From the NCBI RefSeq assembly GCF_014648415.1, contig NZ_BMRB01000001.1:1984001-2048000 (forward strand): a stretch of DNA of 64,000 bases. Direction: 5' to 3'. Under the pieces are notes generated by a model. It was not told where the DNA came from. It saw only the letters and a program-made list of their open reading frames with translations, and ran no database searches. The DNA comes from Actinokineospora fastidiosa (GTDB lineage Bacteria; Actinomycetota; Actinomycetes; Mycobacteriales; Pseudonocardiaceae). Shown here piece after piece: positions 21,949-30,934 of the stretch (position 1 is its first letter; every line of letters starts with the position of its first letter). Position numbers and translations under genes: made by a program.

Positions 21949-23853
21949 TCAGTCGCGCCGCGACAGCGACCGCCGCTCGACCCGGTACTGGTCGGGGATG
22001 CGCACCCCGTACCCGCACTCGCGCAGCCGCTCCCCGGCGAAGTCGACCCGCAGGTCACGGCGGCGCTCACCGGTCCCGCAGAGCAGGTGGACCTCGCCCG
22101 CCGCGTCGGTCAGCAGCGCGAGCCCACCCGGCTCCCGATGCGGAGCGCTGAACAGAGTGGTGAACCGGCACTCCGGCGACCACAGCGGCGCGGGCGTGGA
22201 CTCCATGATCGAGACCGCCCGCCCGTCGTGCACGGCGAGCACGTACCGCCGGTCGGCGCCCGAGCTGATCGCGGTGACCCCCGCCGCCACGGCCCGCCCA
22301 GGCGCGTCGACCACCGCGGGCGCCGCCACCGGCGCAGCACCCCGGGCCAGCGGCCGCAGGTCGAAGAACCGGACCACCCCCTCCACGTCGTCGCCGACAG
22401 CCACGGCGAGGTAGTCCCCGATCACCTGACCACCACCGCACCGCCGCGGCCCGCGGTCGCCGGTCGGGAAGGAGAACGTGCGCGGCCCCACGACCTGCAC
22501 CCGCGGCCGCCCCGGCAGCGGCCTGCAGACGAGCCGGTGCTCGCGGTAGCGGACGATGGTCAGGTCGTCGCAGTCCCCGACCACCTGCCCGCCCCACGGG
22601 TCGGCGCCGAGCAGGTCGACCGAGCCGAACCCGCCGTCGGACCGATAGACGACGGTGACCCCGCGGTCGCGGGCAACCACCGCAGGCGTTCGCGTGACCT
22701 GGGCGACCGGGGTGACGGTGGCCGTCTCGACGTCGGTGGCGACCAGCGCGCGCGGGTCGAGGTAGTCGCGCACGAGCAGCACGAGCCGGTCGCCCATCGA
22801 CACCGGCACCGGCGGCCAGTGCGCCGTCCTCGGCAGCACCTCGTGTCCGCCCCACGCGCCGTCCGGCGAGCAGGAGACCGCGCACACCATTCCGCCGTGC
22901 CCGTGGGAGAAGACGAAAAGCCGCGAATCGTGCACCACGGCCACGGGGTGCTCCTCGTTTTCGGTGCCCGCGACCGTCTCGTAGGCCGACCAATTCGCCC
23001 CGTCCGCGGACCGGCACACCCCGATTCGGCTGTTCGCCGGATCCCGCGTCACGACGACGAGCCGATCCCCGAACACCACCGGGAATGGCGGCCCCGCCGT
23101 CCGCGCCCCCCGGGTCGCCTCGGTCAGGTTGACCGGGTCACTCCACTCCCGCCCATTGGCGGTGGACACGGCGTAGAGCGTGTTCGTGCCGCATTCGCCG
23201 CGGAAGAACACGTGCAACCGCCCGCCGAACACGACGGCTGCGGGCCGAGTCGATGTCCGCACCGATTCCCCACGCCCGATCCGCGCCGACTTCGCCCAGG
23301 TCCACCCGTCCGTCGAGCACACATTCACGTGCCCCGAATCCGCCGCCCCCCGCGACAGGACGAACAGCCGCCCGCCGAACGCGATAACTACTGGTTGATC
23401 CCCCGTCAGCGCTCCCGCTCGCTCACCTAACGACCGGTCATCCGACCACATGCGTCCATCCGGCGAAGTACGGTAATGGATCGTTGCGGATTCACCGGCC
23501 CGGTGGAAAAGGTAGATCAGCCCGTCGAACTCGGCCACCGACGGCCCGCTCCCACGCGGGTCGTCGCAGCCGATTGAATTGACGGCTGAACTACATTCCA
23601 GCCGGGGAAGATCGCGCACGGTTGAGCCCTCCTCGCTTCCGCCGTACAGCTTGGCCTCAGCGGCAGGGATTCGGTATTCCCGACCCGGGTGAACCCGGTT
23701 GGGCCGAACGTGCGCCCAGCGGTCGCCGCGATTGGCATTAGGCGCATCCGCCCACGATTCGCGCGGAATACACCGAGCCGCCATTCCGGCCAACATGACC
23801 GCCGACACACCCGTTCCGCTCAATGCGACCCCGCACCAGACGAGTGCGCCCAC
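21949..23853 (-). CDS. Beta-propeller protein with sialidase-like repeats, function unknown
   Basis: 634 residues. After a hydrophobic N-terminus (about residues 1-25, possible signal or anchor) the protein is built of repeats of about 50 residues with the pattern P..V.FGGRL.V..RG....I.V..S.DG..W, characteristic of Asp-box/sialidase-like beta-propellers (for instance VVFGGRLHVFFRG and DRLVVVTRDP). The first half holds at least five such blades; the second half is looser. No catalytic arginine triad of a true sialidase is obvious, so lectin- or scaffold-like binding is as likely. The GTG start at 23853 overlaps the end of the ABC exporter gene by 34 nt; a start at 23796 is possible, and neither has a strong ribosome site. 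Codon GC is somewhat lower at the 5' end. Confidence 0.6.
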   Translation of the reverse strand: MGALVWCGVALSGTGVSAVMLAGMAARCIPRESWADAPNANRGDRWAHVRPNRVHPGREYRIPAAEAKLYGGSEEGSTVRDLPRLECSSAVNSIGCDDPRGSGPSVAEFDGLIYLFHRAGESATIHYRTSPDGRMWSDDRSLGERAGALTGDQPVVIAFGGRLFVLSRGAADSGHVNVCSTDGWTWAKSARIGRGESVRTSTRPAAVVFGGRLHVFFRGECGTNTLYAVSTANGREWSDPVNLTEATRGARTAGPPFPVVFGDRLVVVTRDPANSRIGVCRSADGANWSAYETVAGTENEEHPVAVVHDSRLFVFSHGHGGMVCAVSCSPDGAWGGHEVLPRTAHWPPVPVSMGDRLVLLVRDYLDPRALVATDVETATVTPVAQVTRTPAVVARDRGVTVVYRSDGGFGSVDLLGADPWGGQVVGDCDDLTIVRYREHRLVCRPLPGRPRVQVVGPRTFSFPTGDRGPRRCGGGQVIGDYLAVAVGDDVEGVVRFFDLRPLARGAAPVAAPAVVDAPGRAVAAGVTAISSGADRRYVLAVHDGRAVSIMESTPAPLWSPECRFTTLFSAPHREPGGLALLTDAAGEVHLLCGTGERRRDLRVDFAGERLRECGYGVRIPDQYRVERRSLSRRD

Positions 23854-26800
23854 AACTCGGAGTACCGGCCCCCCGCCGCGAGCAACTCCTCGTGCGTGCC
23901 CACTTCCACGACCCGCCCGTGCTCCAACACGACGATCCGGTCGGCCCGCGCCGCCGTCGCCAGCCGGTGCGCCACCACCACCGTGGTCCGCCTGCGCGAC
24001 CGCCCGGCGCTGAGCCGGTCCCCGGCCGCGAGCACCGCCGCCTCCGTCGCCGGGTCCAGCGCGGCCGTGGCCTCGTCCAGCAGCAGGATGTCGGGGTCCA
24101 CCAACTCGGCCCTGGCCAGCGCCACCAACTGCCGCTGCCCCGCCGACAACCCCTGCCCCCGCTCCCCGACCTCGTGCCGGAACCCGCCGGGCAGCGACGC
24201 CACCATCGGCAGCGCCCCCACCGCCCGAACCGCCGCCTCGACCTCCGCCTCCGTCGCGTCGTCATCCCCATAGGCGACGTTGCGCGCGACATCCCCGGTG
24301 AACAGGTGCGCCTCCTGCGGCACGACCCCCAACCGCGACCGATACCCGGCCAGGTCCAACTCCCGCAGATCCACCCCGTCGACGAGCACGGCCCCCTCGG
24401 TCGGGTCGTAGAACCGCGCCAACAGCTTGACCACAGTGGACTTCCCCGCCCCGGTCGCGCCCACGAACGCCACCGTCTCACCCGGCAGGATCCGCAACGA
24501 CACGTCCCGCAGCGCGGGCACGTCCGTCCCCGGATACGCGAACCCCACCCCCCGCAGCTCGATCTCGCCCTCCAGATGCGCGGGCACCGCCACCGGCCGC
24601 TCCGGCGGCGTCACGGTCGTCGGCGTCCGCAGCAGATCCCCGATCCGCCGCAACCCCACCCGCGCCTGCTGGTACCCGTCGAACACGCTGGACAACTGCT
24701 GGATCGGCGCGAAGAACAGCCCGAGGTACAGCATGAACGCCAGCAGCACGCCCGGCTGCAGGTCTCCCGCCACCACCCGCTGCGCGCCCACCAGCAGCAC
24801 CGCGGCCTGGGCGAGATCGGCCAACAGCGAGACGAACGGGAAGTACGTGGCCACATACCGCTGCGCCCGCAACCGCGACCGCCGATAAGCGTCACTCCGC
24901 TCCGCGAACCGCCGCGCGGCCTGGCCCTCCCGCGTGAACGCCTGCGAGATCCGCAACCCCGACACGTTCTCCTGCATGTCGGCGTTGACCGCGCTCACCC
25001 GCTCGCGCGCCTCGGTGTAAGCGGTCGACGATAACCGCTGGAAGATCACCGTCGCGATCGCCAACACCGGCAGGATCGCCAGCGCCACCACGGCCAGCGA
25101 CAGGTCGGTGAGGAGCAACCCGACCGTCACGGCGATGACCGTCAGCGCCCCGGACACGGCACTGGCCAGCCCGGTCTGGAGGAACGTGGACAGCGCGTCG
25201 ACGTCGGTCGTCATCCGGGTCATGATCCGACCCGCGGGTTCGCGCTCGTAGTAGTCGAGGCCCAACCGCTGCAGGTGGGCGTAGCTGCGGACCCGTAACA
25301 GGTACAGCATCCGCTCCCCGACCCGCGCGGTGAGGATCGTGGTCAGCGCGGTGTTGACCCAGGCGATCGCGGCCAGGGTGGCTGCGGCCGCCGTGACCGT
25401 CCACAACGTCGCCGTTGACCCGGTGAGGACGCCGTCGTCGACGCCGATGCGGATCAGAGCGGGCATGGCCATGGCGATGAGGGCGTCGGCGATGACCATC
25501 AGCGCGACGAGAGCAAGCGGGGCCCGCATGGGCCGCAGGAGACGGCGCAGGCGGAACCCAGGATCGGGCGCGGTCGGATCGACACCCCGGAGGTCAGGCC
25601 GCTCCGTGGCGGGAGGCAGCGCCTCGACCTGGGCGAGGAGCTCGGGGGTCGGCGGGAGGGCGCCGATTGTGTCGGCAGGCCCACCGCCCGACCGGCCAGC
25701 CCGGCGCGGCACGGGAGGTGGAGGGGTGACGGTGCCTGGTCGACGGCGCGTGTGGGCGCGGACGTGGACCCGCTCGGAGTCGTGGGTGGTGAGGGTGGAT
25801 GAGTCTAGGGCGGATTGTTCGGCAGTCGTGGATTGAGCGGCAGGGGCGGGCTCGGACTGGTCGATCCGGCGCGAGGTGCGGGCAGCGGAGGTGCGTCGGG
25901 CAGCACTGGTGCGGCTGGGGCGGGGGGCGGCTTGAGCCGGTTCTGAGGTGTCGGGGGATGAGGTGGAGGTGTCGGGGGTTGCCGACGGGTGGGGCGTGGA
26001 GGTCGTGGGTGGGATGGGGGAGGTGGCTTCGGGTTCGCGGGTTGTGGCGGGGGTTGGATGAGGGGCGGGGGTGGCGCTCGGCGTGGGGTGGGAGGAGTTG
26101 GGGGCGAGGGTGGGGTCTGCGGGGGGCGCGGCGGAGCTGTGGTTGGGGGTGGCGGAGGTGTCGGGGTTTGGGGTGGGTTCAAGAGTGGTGGGGTCGTTGG
26201 AGGCGGGAGAGGTGTCGGGAGTGGCGATGGGGTCTGGGGTGGGCCACGGGTTGGGGGTGGTGCCGGTGGAGGCGGGGGAGATGTCGGGGGTGGGGGTGGG
26301 GTCTTCGATGGCGTCGCCGGGGGTGGAGAGGAGGGCTTGGTAGAGGGGGCAGCGGGTGCGGAGTTCGGGGTCTGTGCCAACGTCGACCAGGCGGCCTGCG
26401 TCTAGGACGGCGATTCGGTCGGCCAGGGTGAGGGTGGAGCGGCGGTGGGCGATGAGGAGGGTGGTGCGGTCGGCGGTGACTTCGCGGAGGGTGTCGTGGA
26501 TGGCGGATTCGGTGCCTGCGTCGACGGCGGAGGTGGCGTCGTCGAGGACCAGGACTCGGGGGTCGGAGAGGAGGGCTCGGGCCAGGGCGACGCGTTGGCG
26601 TTGGCCGCCGGAGAGGGTTAGGCCGCGTTCGCCTACGACGGTCTCGTAGCCGTTGGGGAGGGCCTCGATGAAGTCGTGGGCCTGGGCGGATTTGGCGGCG
26701 GCGCGGATGTCGTCGGGGGTTGCGTCGGGGCGGCCGTAGGCGATGTTGGCGGCGACTGTGTCGGAGAAGAGGAAGGCCTCCTCGAAGACGACGCCCACCG

Positions 26801-28058
26801 CCTGCCGCAGGGACGCCATGCGGAGGGTGCGGACGTCGGCGCCGCCCACCGTGACGGACCCCTCGTGGACGTCGTAGAAGCGGGGCAGGAGCAGCGACAC
26901 CGTCGACTTGCCTGAACCCGCCGTGCCCACCAGGGCCAGGGTCTCGCCGGGGGACACGCGGAAGCTGACGCCGTCGAGGACCGGCTCGCTGCGGGTGTAG
27001 CCGAAGGTGACGTCGGTGAACTCCACCGCCACCGGGCCGTCGGGGACGTCGCGGGCGTCGGGGGCGTCGACGACGTCCGGCTGGGAATCGATCAGCTCGT
27101 AGACGCGCTCCACGCCCGCGCGGGCCAGCTGGGCGTTGACCACCAGGCCCGCGAGCAGACGCGTCGGGCCGACGAGGTTGGCGACATACCCCGCGAACGC
27201 CAGGAAGGTGCCGAGCGTGACCTGGCCCTTCAACGCCAGGAAGCCGCCCAGGGCCAGCACCGCGACCTGGCCTGCGATCGGCACCGCGACCAGCGTGGCG
27301 GCCGGGCGGGAGGTCAGCCGGGCGGCGCGCATGCGCTCGGCGAACAGGGTGCGCGCGCTCTCCTCCAGCCTCGCCACCTCGCGGGTCTCGCGGCCGAAGC
27401 CCTTGACCACGCGCACGCCCGTCACCGTCTCCTCGACGTGCTGGGCCAGGTCGGCGGCGCGCTGCTGGGCCGACCACGTCGCCGGGAACAGGGTGCGGCG
27501 CATGCGCACCGCCACCAGCGCCACCACGGGCGCCACGACCAGGGCGACCAGCGTCAACAGCGGCGAGAGCCACACCATCGACGCCAGCGCCACCAGCGCG
27601 AACACCACCGTGCCGATGGACAGCGGCACCATCATCAGCAGGCCCTGCACCAGCTGCAGGTCGGTGATCGACCGGGACACCACCTGCCCGGTGCGCAGCG
27701 CGTCCTGCTTGCCGCCGTCGAGGCGCTGCACCGCGCCGAAGACGGCCTGGCGCAGGTCGTGCTGGACGTCCAGGGCGAGGCGGCCGCCCAGGTAGCGGCG
27801 GACGAAGGCGCTGCCGAAGCTCAGCAGCGCCAACCCGGCCAGCGCGGCCACCAGCCACGGCAGCCGGTCGGTCGTGCCCGCCACCGCGTCGTCGACGACG
27901 AACTTGACCAGCAGCGGGCTGACCGCGACGAACCCGACGCCCACCACGGAGGCGAGCACGGACAGCACGACCAGCCCGCGGTGGCGCCAGCACGCGCCCG
28001 CCAGCCTGCGGACCCAGCCGGTCGGGACCCGGCCTGTGGAAACGGAGTCTTCCCTCAC
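23820..28058 (-). CDS. Fused full-length ABC exporter (TMD-NBD-linker-TMD-NBD) with long low-complexity linker
   Basis: About 1,412 residues holding two complete type-IV (MDR-type) half-exporters. Half 1: six-helix membrane domain (about 25-305) and NBD with Walker A GTAGSGKST, signature LSGGQ and Walker B VLVLDDATSAVD, where the catalytic glutamate is replaced by aspartate. Half 2 (from about residue 875): membrane domain, Walker A GATGAGKST, signature LSAGQ and Walker B ILLLDEATAALD. The deviant aspartate and the deviant LSAGQ would meet in one ATP site, as in heterodimeric exporters with one degenerate site. The halves are joined by about 250 residues rich in Pro, Thr, Ser and Ala. Start is uncertain: GTG at 28058 preferred, GTG at 28097 possible. 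The exported substrate cannot be predicted. Confidence 0.9.
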   Translation of the reverse strand: MREDSVSTGRVPTGWVRRLAGACWRHRGLVVLSVLASVVGVGFVAVSPLLVKFVVDDAVAGTTDRLPWLVAALAGLALLSFGSAFVRRYLGGRLALDVQHDLRQAVFGAVQRLDGGKQDALRTGQVVSRSITDLQLVQGLLMMVPLSIGTVVFALVALASMVWLSPLLTLVALVVAPVVALVAVRMRRTLFPATWSAQQRAADLAQHVEETVTGVRVVKGFGRETREVARLEESARTLFAERMRAARLTSRPAATLVAVPIAGQVAVLALGGFLALKGQVTLGTFLAFAGYVANLVGPTRLLAGLVVNAQLARAGVERVYELIDSQPDVVDAPDARDVPDGPVAVEFTDVTFGYTRSEPVLDGVSFRVSPGETLALVGTAGSGKSTVSLLLPRFYDVHEGSVTVGGADVRTLRMASLRQAVGVVFEEAFLFSDTVAANIAYGRPDATPDDIRAAAKSAQAHDFIEALPNGYETVVGERGLTLSGGQRQRVALARALLSDPRVLVLDDATSAVDAGTESAIHDTLREVTADRTTLLIAHRRSTLTLADRIAVLDAGRLVDVGTDPELRTRCPLYQALLSTPGDAIEDPTPTPDISPASTGTTPNPWPTPDPIATPDTSPASNDPTTLEPTPNPDTSATPNHSSAAPPADPTLAPNSSHPTPSATPAPHPTPATTREPEATSPIPPTTSTPHPSATPDTSTSSPDTSEPAQAAPRPSRTSAARRTSAARTSRRIDQSEPAPAAQSTTAEQSALDSSTLTTHDSERVHVRAHTRRRPGTVTPPPPVPRRAGRSGGGPADTIGALPPTPELLAQVEALPPATERPDLRGVDPTAPDPGFRLRRLLRPMRAPLALVALMVIADALIAMAMPALIRIGVDDGVLTGSTATLWTVTAAAATLAAIAWVNTALTTILTARVGERMLYLLRVRSYAHLQRLGLDYYEREPAGRIMTRMTTDVDALSTFLQTGLASAVSGALTVIAVTVGLLLTDLSLAVVALAILPVLAIATVIFQRLSSTAYTEARERVSAVNADMQENVSGLRISQAFTREGQAARRFAERSDAYRRSRLRAQRYVATYFPFVSLLADLAQAAVLLVGAQRVVAGDLQPGVLLAFMLYLGLFFAPIQQLSSVFDGYQQARVGLRRIGDLLRTPTTVTPPERPVAVPAHLEGEIELRGVGFAYPGTDVPALRDVSLRILPGETVAFVGATGAGKSTVVKLLARFYDPTEGAVLVDGVDLRELDLAGYRSRLGVVPQEAHLFTGDVARNVAYGDDDATEAEVEAAVRAVGALPMVASLPGGFRHEVGERGQGLSAGQRQLVALARAELVDPDILLLDEATAALDPATEAAVLAAGDRLSAGRSRRRTTVVVAHRLATAARADRIVVLEHGRVVEVGTHEELLAAGGRYSELWAHSSGAGSH
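25560..26320. repeat. Low-complexity, strongly strand-asymmetric G-rich stretch encoding the exporter linker
   Basis: Within the fused ABC gene the + strand is crowded with short G-runs (GGGG separated by T, GT or GA), densest at about 25,980-26,320. On the coding (minus) strand this reads as ACC, CCC, ACT and TCC codons giving repeats such as PTPD, SATPN and HPTPATT. It is not a CRISPR-like array, since unit length and sequence vary. The G-rich strand could fold into quadruplexes; I did not compute this. Confidence 0.7.
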
Positions 28059-28121
28059 GCAGTCCACATTAGGCCGGGACCCCGAGGGGCCCGCCACGTC
28101 AATTACCGGGCTGTGGACAAC

Positions 28122-29024
28122 TCAGGTGATGTCGCGCTTGGCGTTGCGGGCCATGCCGGTGCCGATGAACAGGGCCGTCCAGCCCAGGAAGATCAGCCCG
28201 CTCACCCACAGCGAGAACGAGCCCGCGCCGCCCGCGACCGCGCGGATCACTTCCTCGAACACGTCCTGCCGGTCGTCGCTCAGCGACGTCCCGGTCCGGT
28301 CCAGCACCACCGTCTGGATCTGGTCGATGAGCAGCGCCGACGCCGTCGAGCTGGTCAGGCCGTTCGCCGCGCCGTTGGGGAACACGCCCGCCAGGTGCTC
28401 GACCTCCAGCACGCCCATCAGCAGCAGCTCGATGAACCCGAACACCAGCGTGTAGACCAGCAGCACCACCAGCGCGGCCGTCGGCGACCCGAGCAGCGCG
28501 CCCACGCCGAGGCCCACCAGCGTCCACAGGACACACATGATCAGGCCGGCGAGGATGATCAGGAACCAGGCCTGGCCGTCCGGCAGCAGCCCGCCCTCGG
28601 CGCCCAGCAGCGTGCCCAGGCTCACGCCGACCGCGATCACCAGGCCGAACAGCAGCCCCCACAGCGCGTACACGGCCGCCTTGGCGCCCAGCACGGCCTG
28701 CCGCGAGGGCGCCGTCAGGAACGTCGTGGTGATCGTCTTGCGGCTCAGCTCGCTGGCGACGCCCAGCGCGCCGAAGATCATCGGGAAGATCGAGGCGATG
28801 TTGAACCCGCGGGTCAGCGCGATCGCCGACCAGGAGATCTCGTCGACCCGGATGTCCAGGTCCTGGATGATGTCGTCGCGCAGCGCCTCGTCGACCACGG
28901 CGGTGGTCAGGCCGGAGAAGATCCACGCCCAGCCCAGCGCCAGCGCGAACGCCGGGATCATCAGCGCCCACCACAGCTTCGTGGTGAGGATCTTGCGCAG
29001 CTCCGCGCTGATCAGCCTGCCCAT
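28122..29024 (-). CDS. ABC-2 type transporter permease
   Basis: 300 residues with about six membrane segments (first at about residues 17-36, then clusters at 80-100, 105-130, 150-170, 180-205 and 265-290). The start MGRLISAELRKILTTKLWW is the amphipathic N-terminal helix typical of ABC-2 permeases. The large loop between helix 1 and helix 2 (about 40-75) is normal for this family. Its ATG overlaps the stop of the ATPase gene upstream by 1 nt (TGATG), so it pairs with that ATPase. Substrate unknown. Confidence 0.9.
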   Translation of the reverse strand: MGRLISAELRKILTTKLWWALMIPAFALALGWAWIFSGLTTAVVDEALRDDIIQDLDIRVDEISWSAIALTRGFNIASIFPMIFGALGVASELSRKTITTTFLTAPSRQAVLGAKAAVYALWGLLFGLVIAVGVSLGTLLGAEGGLLPDGQAWFLIILAGLIMCVLWTLVGLGVGALLGSPTAALVVLLVYTLVFGFIELLLMGVLEVEHLAGVFPNGAANGLTSSTASALLIDQIQTVVLDRTGTSLSDDRQDVFEEVIRAVAGGAGSFSLWVSGLIFLGWTALFIGTGMARNAKRDIT

Positions 29025-30295
29025 CAGGCGTTACCCCCCTGGTCGGTGGACTCCGGCTTCGACTCCGGCGCGGACGGCGCCTGGTACGGCGAGGGTTCCG
29101 ACGGCGCCTGGTACGGCGACGGTTCCGCCTGCTGGTAGCCGGACTGCTGGTACCCCGGCGGCGGCACGGGCTGGTGGTAGCCCGACTGGTGCGGACCGGG
29201 CGGCGGGACCGGCTGGTGGTAGCCCGACTGGTGCGCGCCCGGCGGCGGGACCGGCTGGTAGTAGCCCGATCCCTGCGGCGGCACCGGCTGGTGGTACCCG
29301 GACTGCTGGTACCCAGGCTGCTGGTAGCCGGGCTGCTGAGGAGGCTGGTAGCCCTGCGACGGAGTTCCGTACTGGACCGCCCCCGGCGCGGCGTACTGGC
29401 CGCTCGTCAGCCGGAAGAACAGCTGCTCGAGGTCGACCCGCTCCTCCTGCACCCCGTACAGCGCCACCCCGGCCTTGGCCGCGACGTCGCCGATCTGCTG
29501 GACGGTCGCGTCGGTGATGGCCACCTTGCCGTCGCCGGTCGGCTGGATGCCGCTGATCCCCGCCTCCTGCAGCGCCGTCACCAGCGCGTTCGCGTCGGCG
29601 GGCTGCACGATCACCCGCGACTGCTGCGAGCGGCGCAGGTCGTCGAGCATGCCGTAGTACATCGTCTGGCCTCGGCTGATGATGACCACCTGGTCGATCG
29701 TCTGCTCGACCTCGGCCAGCAGGTGGCTGGAGATCAGCACCGTGCGGCCGGACGCGGCGAAGGACCGCAGGAACGTGCGCAGCCAGGCGATGCCCTCCGG
29801 GTCCAGGCCGTTCGCGGGCTCGTCGAGCACCAGCACCTGCGGGTCGCCCAGCAGCGCGGTCGCCAGCGCCAGCCGCTGCTTCATGCCCAGGGAGAACCCG
29901 CCCACCGTGCGGTCGGCGGTGGCGGCGAGGCCGACAAGGCCGAGCACCTCGTCGGCGCGGCGGTCCGCCAGGCCCATCGCCGAGCAGTACACCCGCAGGT
30001 GGTTGATCGCCGAGCGCTTCGGGTGGAAGCCCTGGGCCTCCAGCACGGCGCCGACGACGCGACCGGGGTTGCCCAGGCCGGAGAACGGCTGACCGTTGAT
30101 CGTCGCGTACCCGGCGGTCGGCCGGACCAGGCCGAGCAGCATCCGCAGCGTCGTGGTCTTGCCCGCCCCGTTCGGGCCCAGGAAGCCCGTCACCGAGCCG
30201 GGCTCCACGTGGAAGCTCAGGTTCTGCACCGCGGCCACCGTGCCGAAATTCTTCGTCAGGTTCTGCACCACGATGCGACCGCTACCGTCTTGCAC
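29024..30295 (-). CDS. ABC transporter ATP-binding protein with Gln/Tyr/Pro/Gly-rich C-terminal tail
   Basis: 423 residues. Residues 1-305 are a normal drug/ABC-2-type ATPase: Walker A GPNGAGKTT, signature FSLGMKQRL, Walker B VLVLDEPANGLDPEG and switch histidine SSHLL, plus a C-terminal regulatory region (about 220-300). From about residue 310 there is a 115-residue low-complexity tail of GYQQ, GYHQPVPPPG and PSPYQAPS repeats, absent from ordinary members of the family. The GTG start at 30295 follows GGGAGG at about 6 nt. It forms an operon with the permease gene. The tail resembles intrinsically disordered, prion-like sequences; its role is unknown. Confidence 0.9.
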   Translation of the reverse strand: MQDGSGRIVVQNLTKNFGTVAAVQNLSFHVEPGSVTGFLGPNGAGKTTTLRMLLGLVRPTAGYATINGQPFSGLGNPGRVVGAVLEAQGFHPKRSAINHLRVYCSAMGLADRRADEVLGLVGLAATADRTVGGFSLGMKQRLALATALLGDPQVLVLDEPANGLDPEGIAWLRTFLRSFAASGRTVLISSHLLAEVEQTIDQVVIISRGQTMYYGMLDDLRRSQQSRVIVQPADANALVTALQEAGISGIQPTGDGKVAITDATVQQIGDVAAKAGVALYGVQEERVDLEQLFFRLTSGQYAAPGAVQYGTPSQGYQPPQQPGYQQPGYQQSGYHQPVPPQGSGYYQPVPPPGAHQSGYHQPVPPPGPHQSGYHQPVPPPGYQQSGYQQAEPSPYQAPSEPSPYQAPSAPESKPESTDQGGNA

Positions 30296-30373
30296 GCGCC
30301 CTCCCGATCGCCCGGCGTGTAGTGGCGGTCATCTTGCCCCATCACATACACCCGGCGTGGGCGGACCGTCGGA

Positions 30374-30664
30374 TCAGCGCCGGTGGCGGCGGAAGCGGCC
30401 GGACGACGGCGCGTCGCCGATCAGATGGTGGTGGGCCATCCGCCACACCTGGCACGGCCAGCGCCGGGCGCGCAGACCGGCGGGACACGCGTGGCAGCGG
30501 CCGTCGGCGTCGGGCTGGTGCACTGTCAGCAGCAGGCGCCACCCGTCGACCAGGCGGCTGATCTCGCTGCGGGCCAGCGGCAGCAGGGTGCGCTCGTCGG
30601 CGCGGACGGCGGCATCGTCGAGCATCGCCAGACGGCGCATGACGGCGGCGCGCATGTCCTCCAT
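30374..30664 (-). CDS. Conserved small protein with CxxC motif, second of a coupled pair
   Basis: 96 residues. ATG at 30664 overlaps the stop of the upstream 65-residue gene (TGATG). The N-terminal half is helical (EDMRAAVMRRLAMLDDAAV) and the C-terminal half has GRCHACPAG...RRWPCQVWRMAHHHLIG. Three cysteines and a histidine cluster in this segment suggest metal binding. I recall similar paired small proteins in other actinomycetes but know no function. It ends 78 bp before the start region of the ABC ATPase gene. Confidence 0.65.
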   Translation of the reverse strand: MEDMRAAVMRRLAMLDDAAVRADERTLLPLARSEISRLVDGWRLLLTVHQPDADGRCHACPAGLRARRWPCQVWRMAHHHLIGDAPSSGRFRRHRR

Positions 30665-30861
30665 CAGACCCGGTCCTGGTCCACGCGGACGGCGGCCTCG
30701 CCGAGCAGGGCGGCCAACGACCGCGACTGCTGCGCCGACAGCACCGCGGACGCCCCCGGCGGCGGCACCAGCACCACCTGGTCGGCCTCGACCAGCACGG
30801 TGACCGCCCGGTCGCGGCCGAAGGGGTCGCGGCAACCGATGTTCCACCGAGGCTCCGTCAC
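30664..30861 (-). CDS. Small conserved protein, first of a coupled pair
   Basis: 65 residues, GTG start at 30861, no cysteine cluster. The sequence has a beta-rich middle (AVTVLVEADQVVLVPPPG) and a helical end (LSAQQSRSLAALLGEAA) that looks like a small antiparallel domain. The stop overlaps the ATG of the next gene, so both proteins are made together. No clear ribosome site precedes the start. Function unknown. Confidence 0.6.
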   Translation of the reverse strand: MTEPRWNIGCRDPFGRDRAVTVLVEADQVVLVPPPGASAVLSAQQSRSLAALLGEAAVRVDQDRV

Positions 30862-30934
30862 CGCCTGGTTATCGGCTCCGACGGGCGCGATCCGTAGCGG
30901 CAGCAGGGTGAATTCCCTCGCTACTCGAACTTCT

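Noticed and set aside
25560-26320. Repetitive DNA considered as CRISPR or minisatellite
   Set aside because: No constant repeat length or spacer pattern; it is explained as codons of the Pro/Thr/Ser linker of the exporter.
30374-30847. Longer 157-codon version of the 96-residue gene
   Set aside because: The first 61 codons are arginine/glycine-rich shadow of the coupled 65-residue gene; the TGATG junction at 30664 fits a real start.
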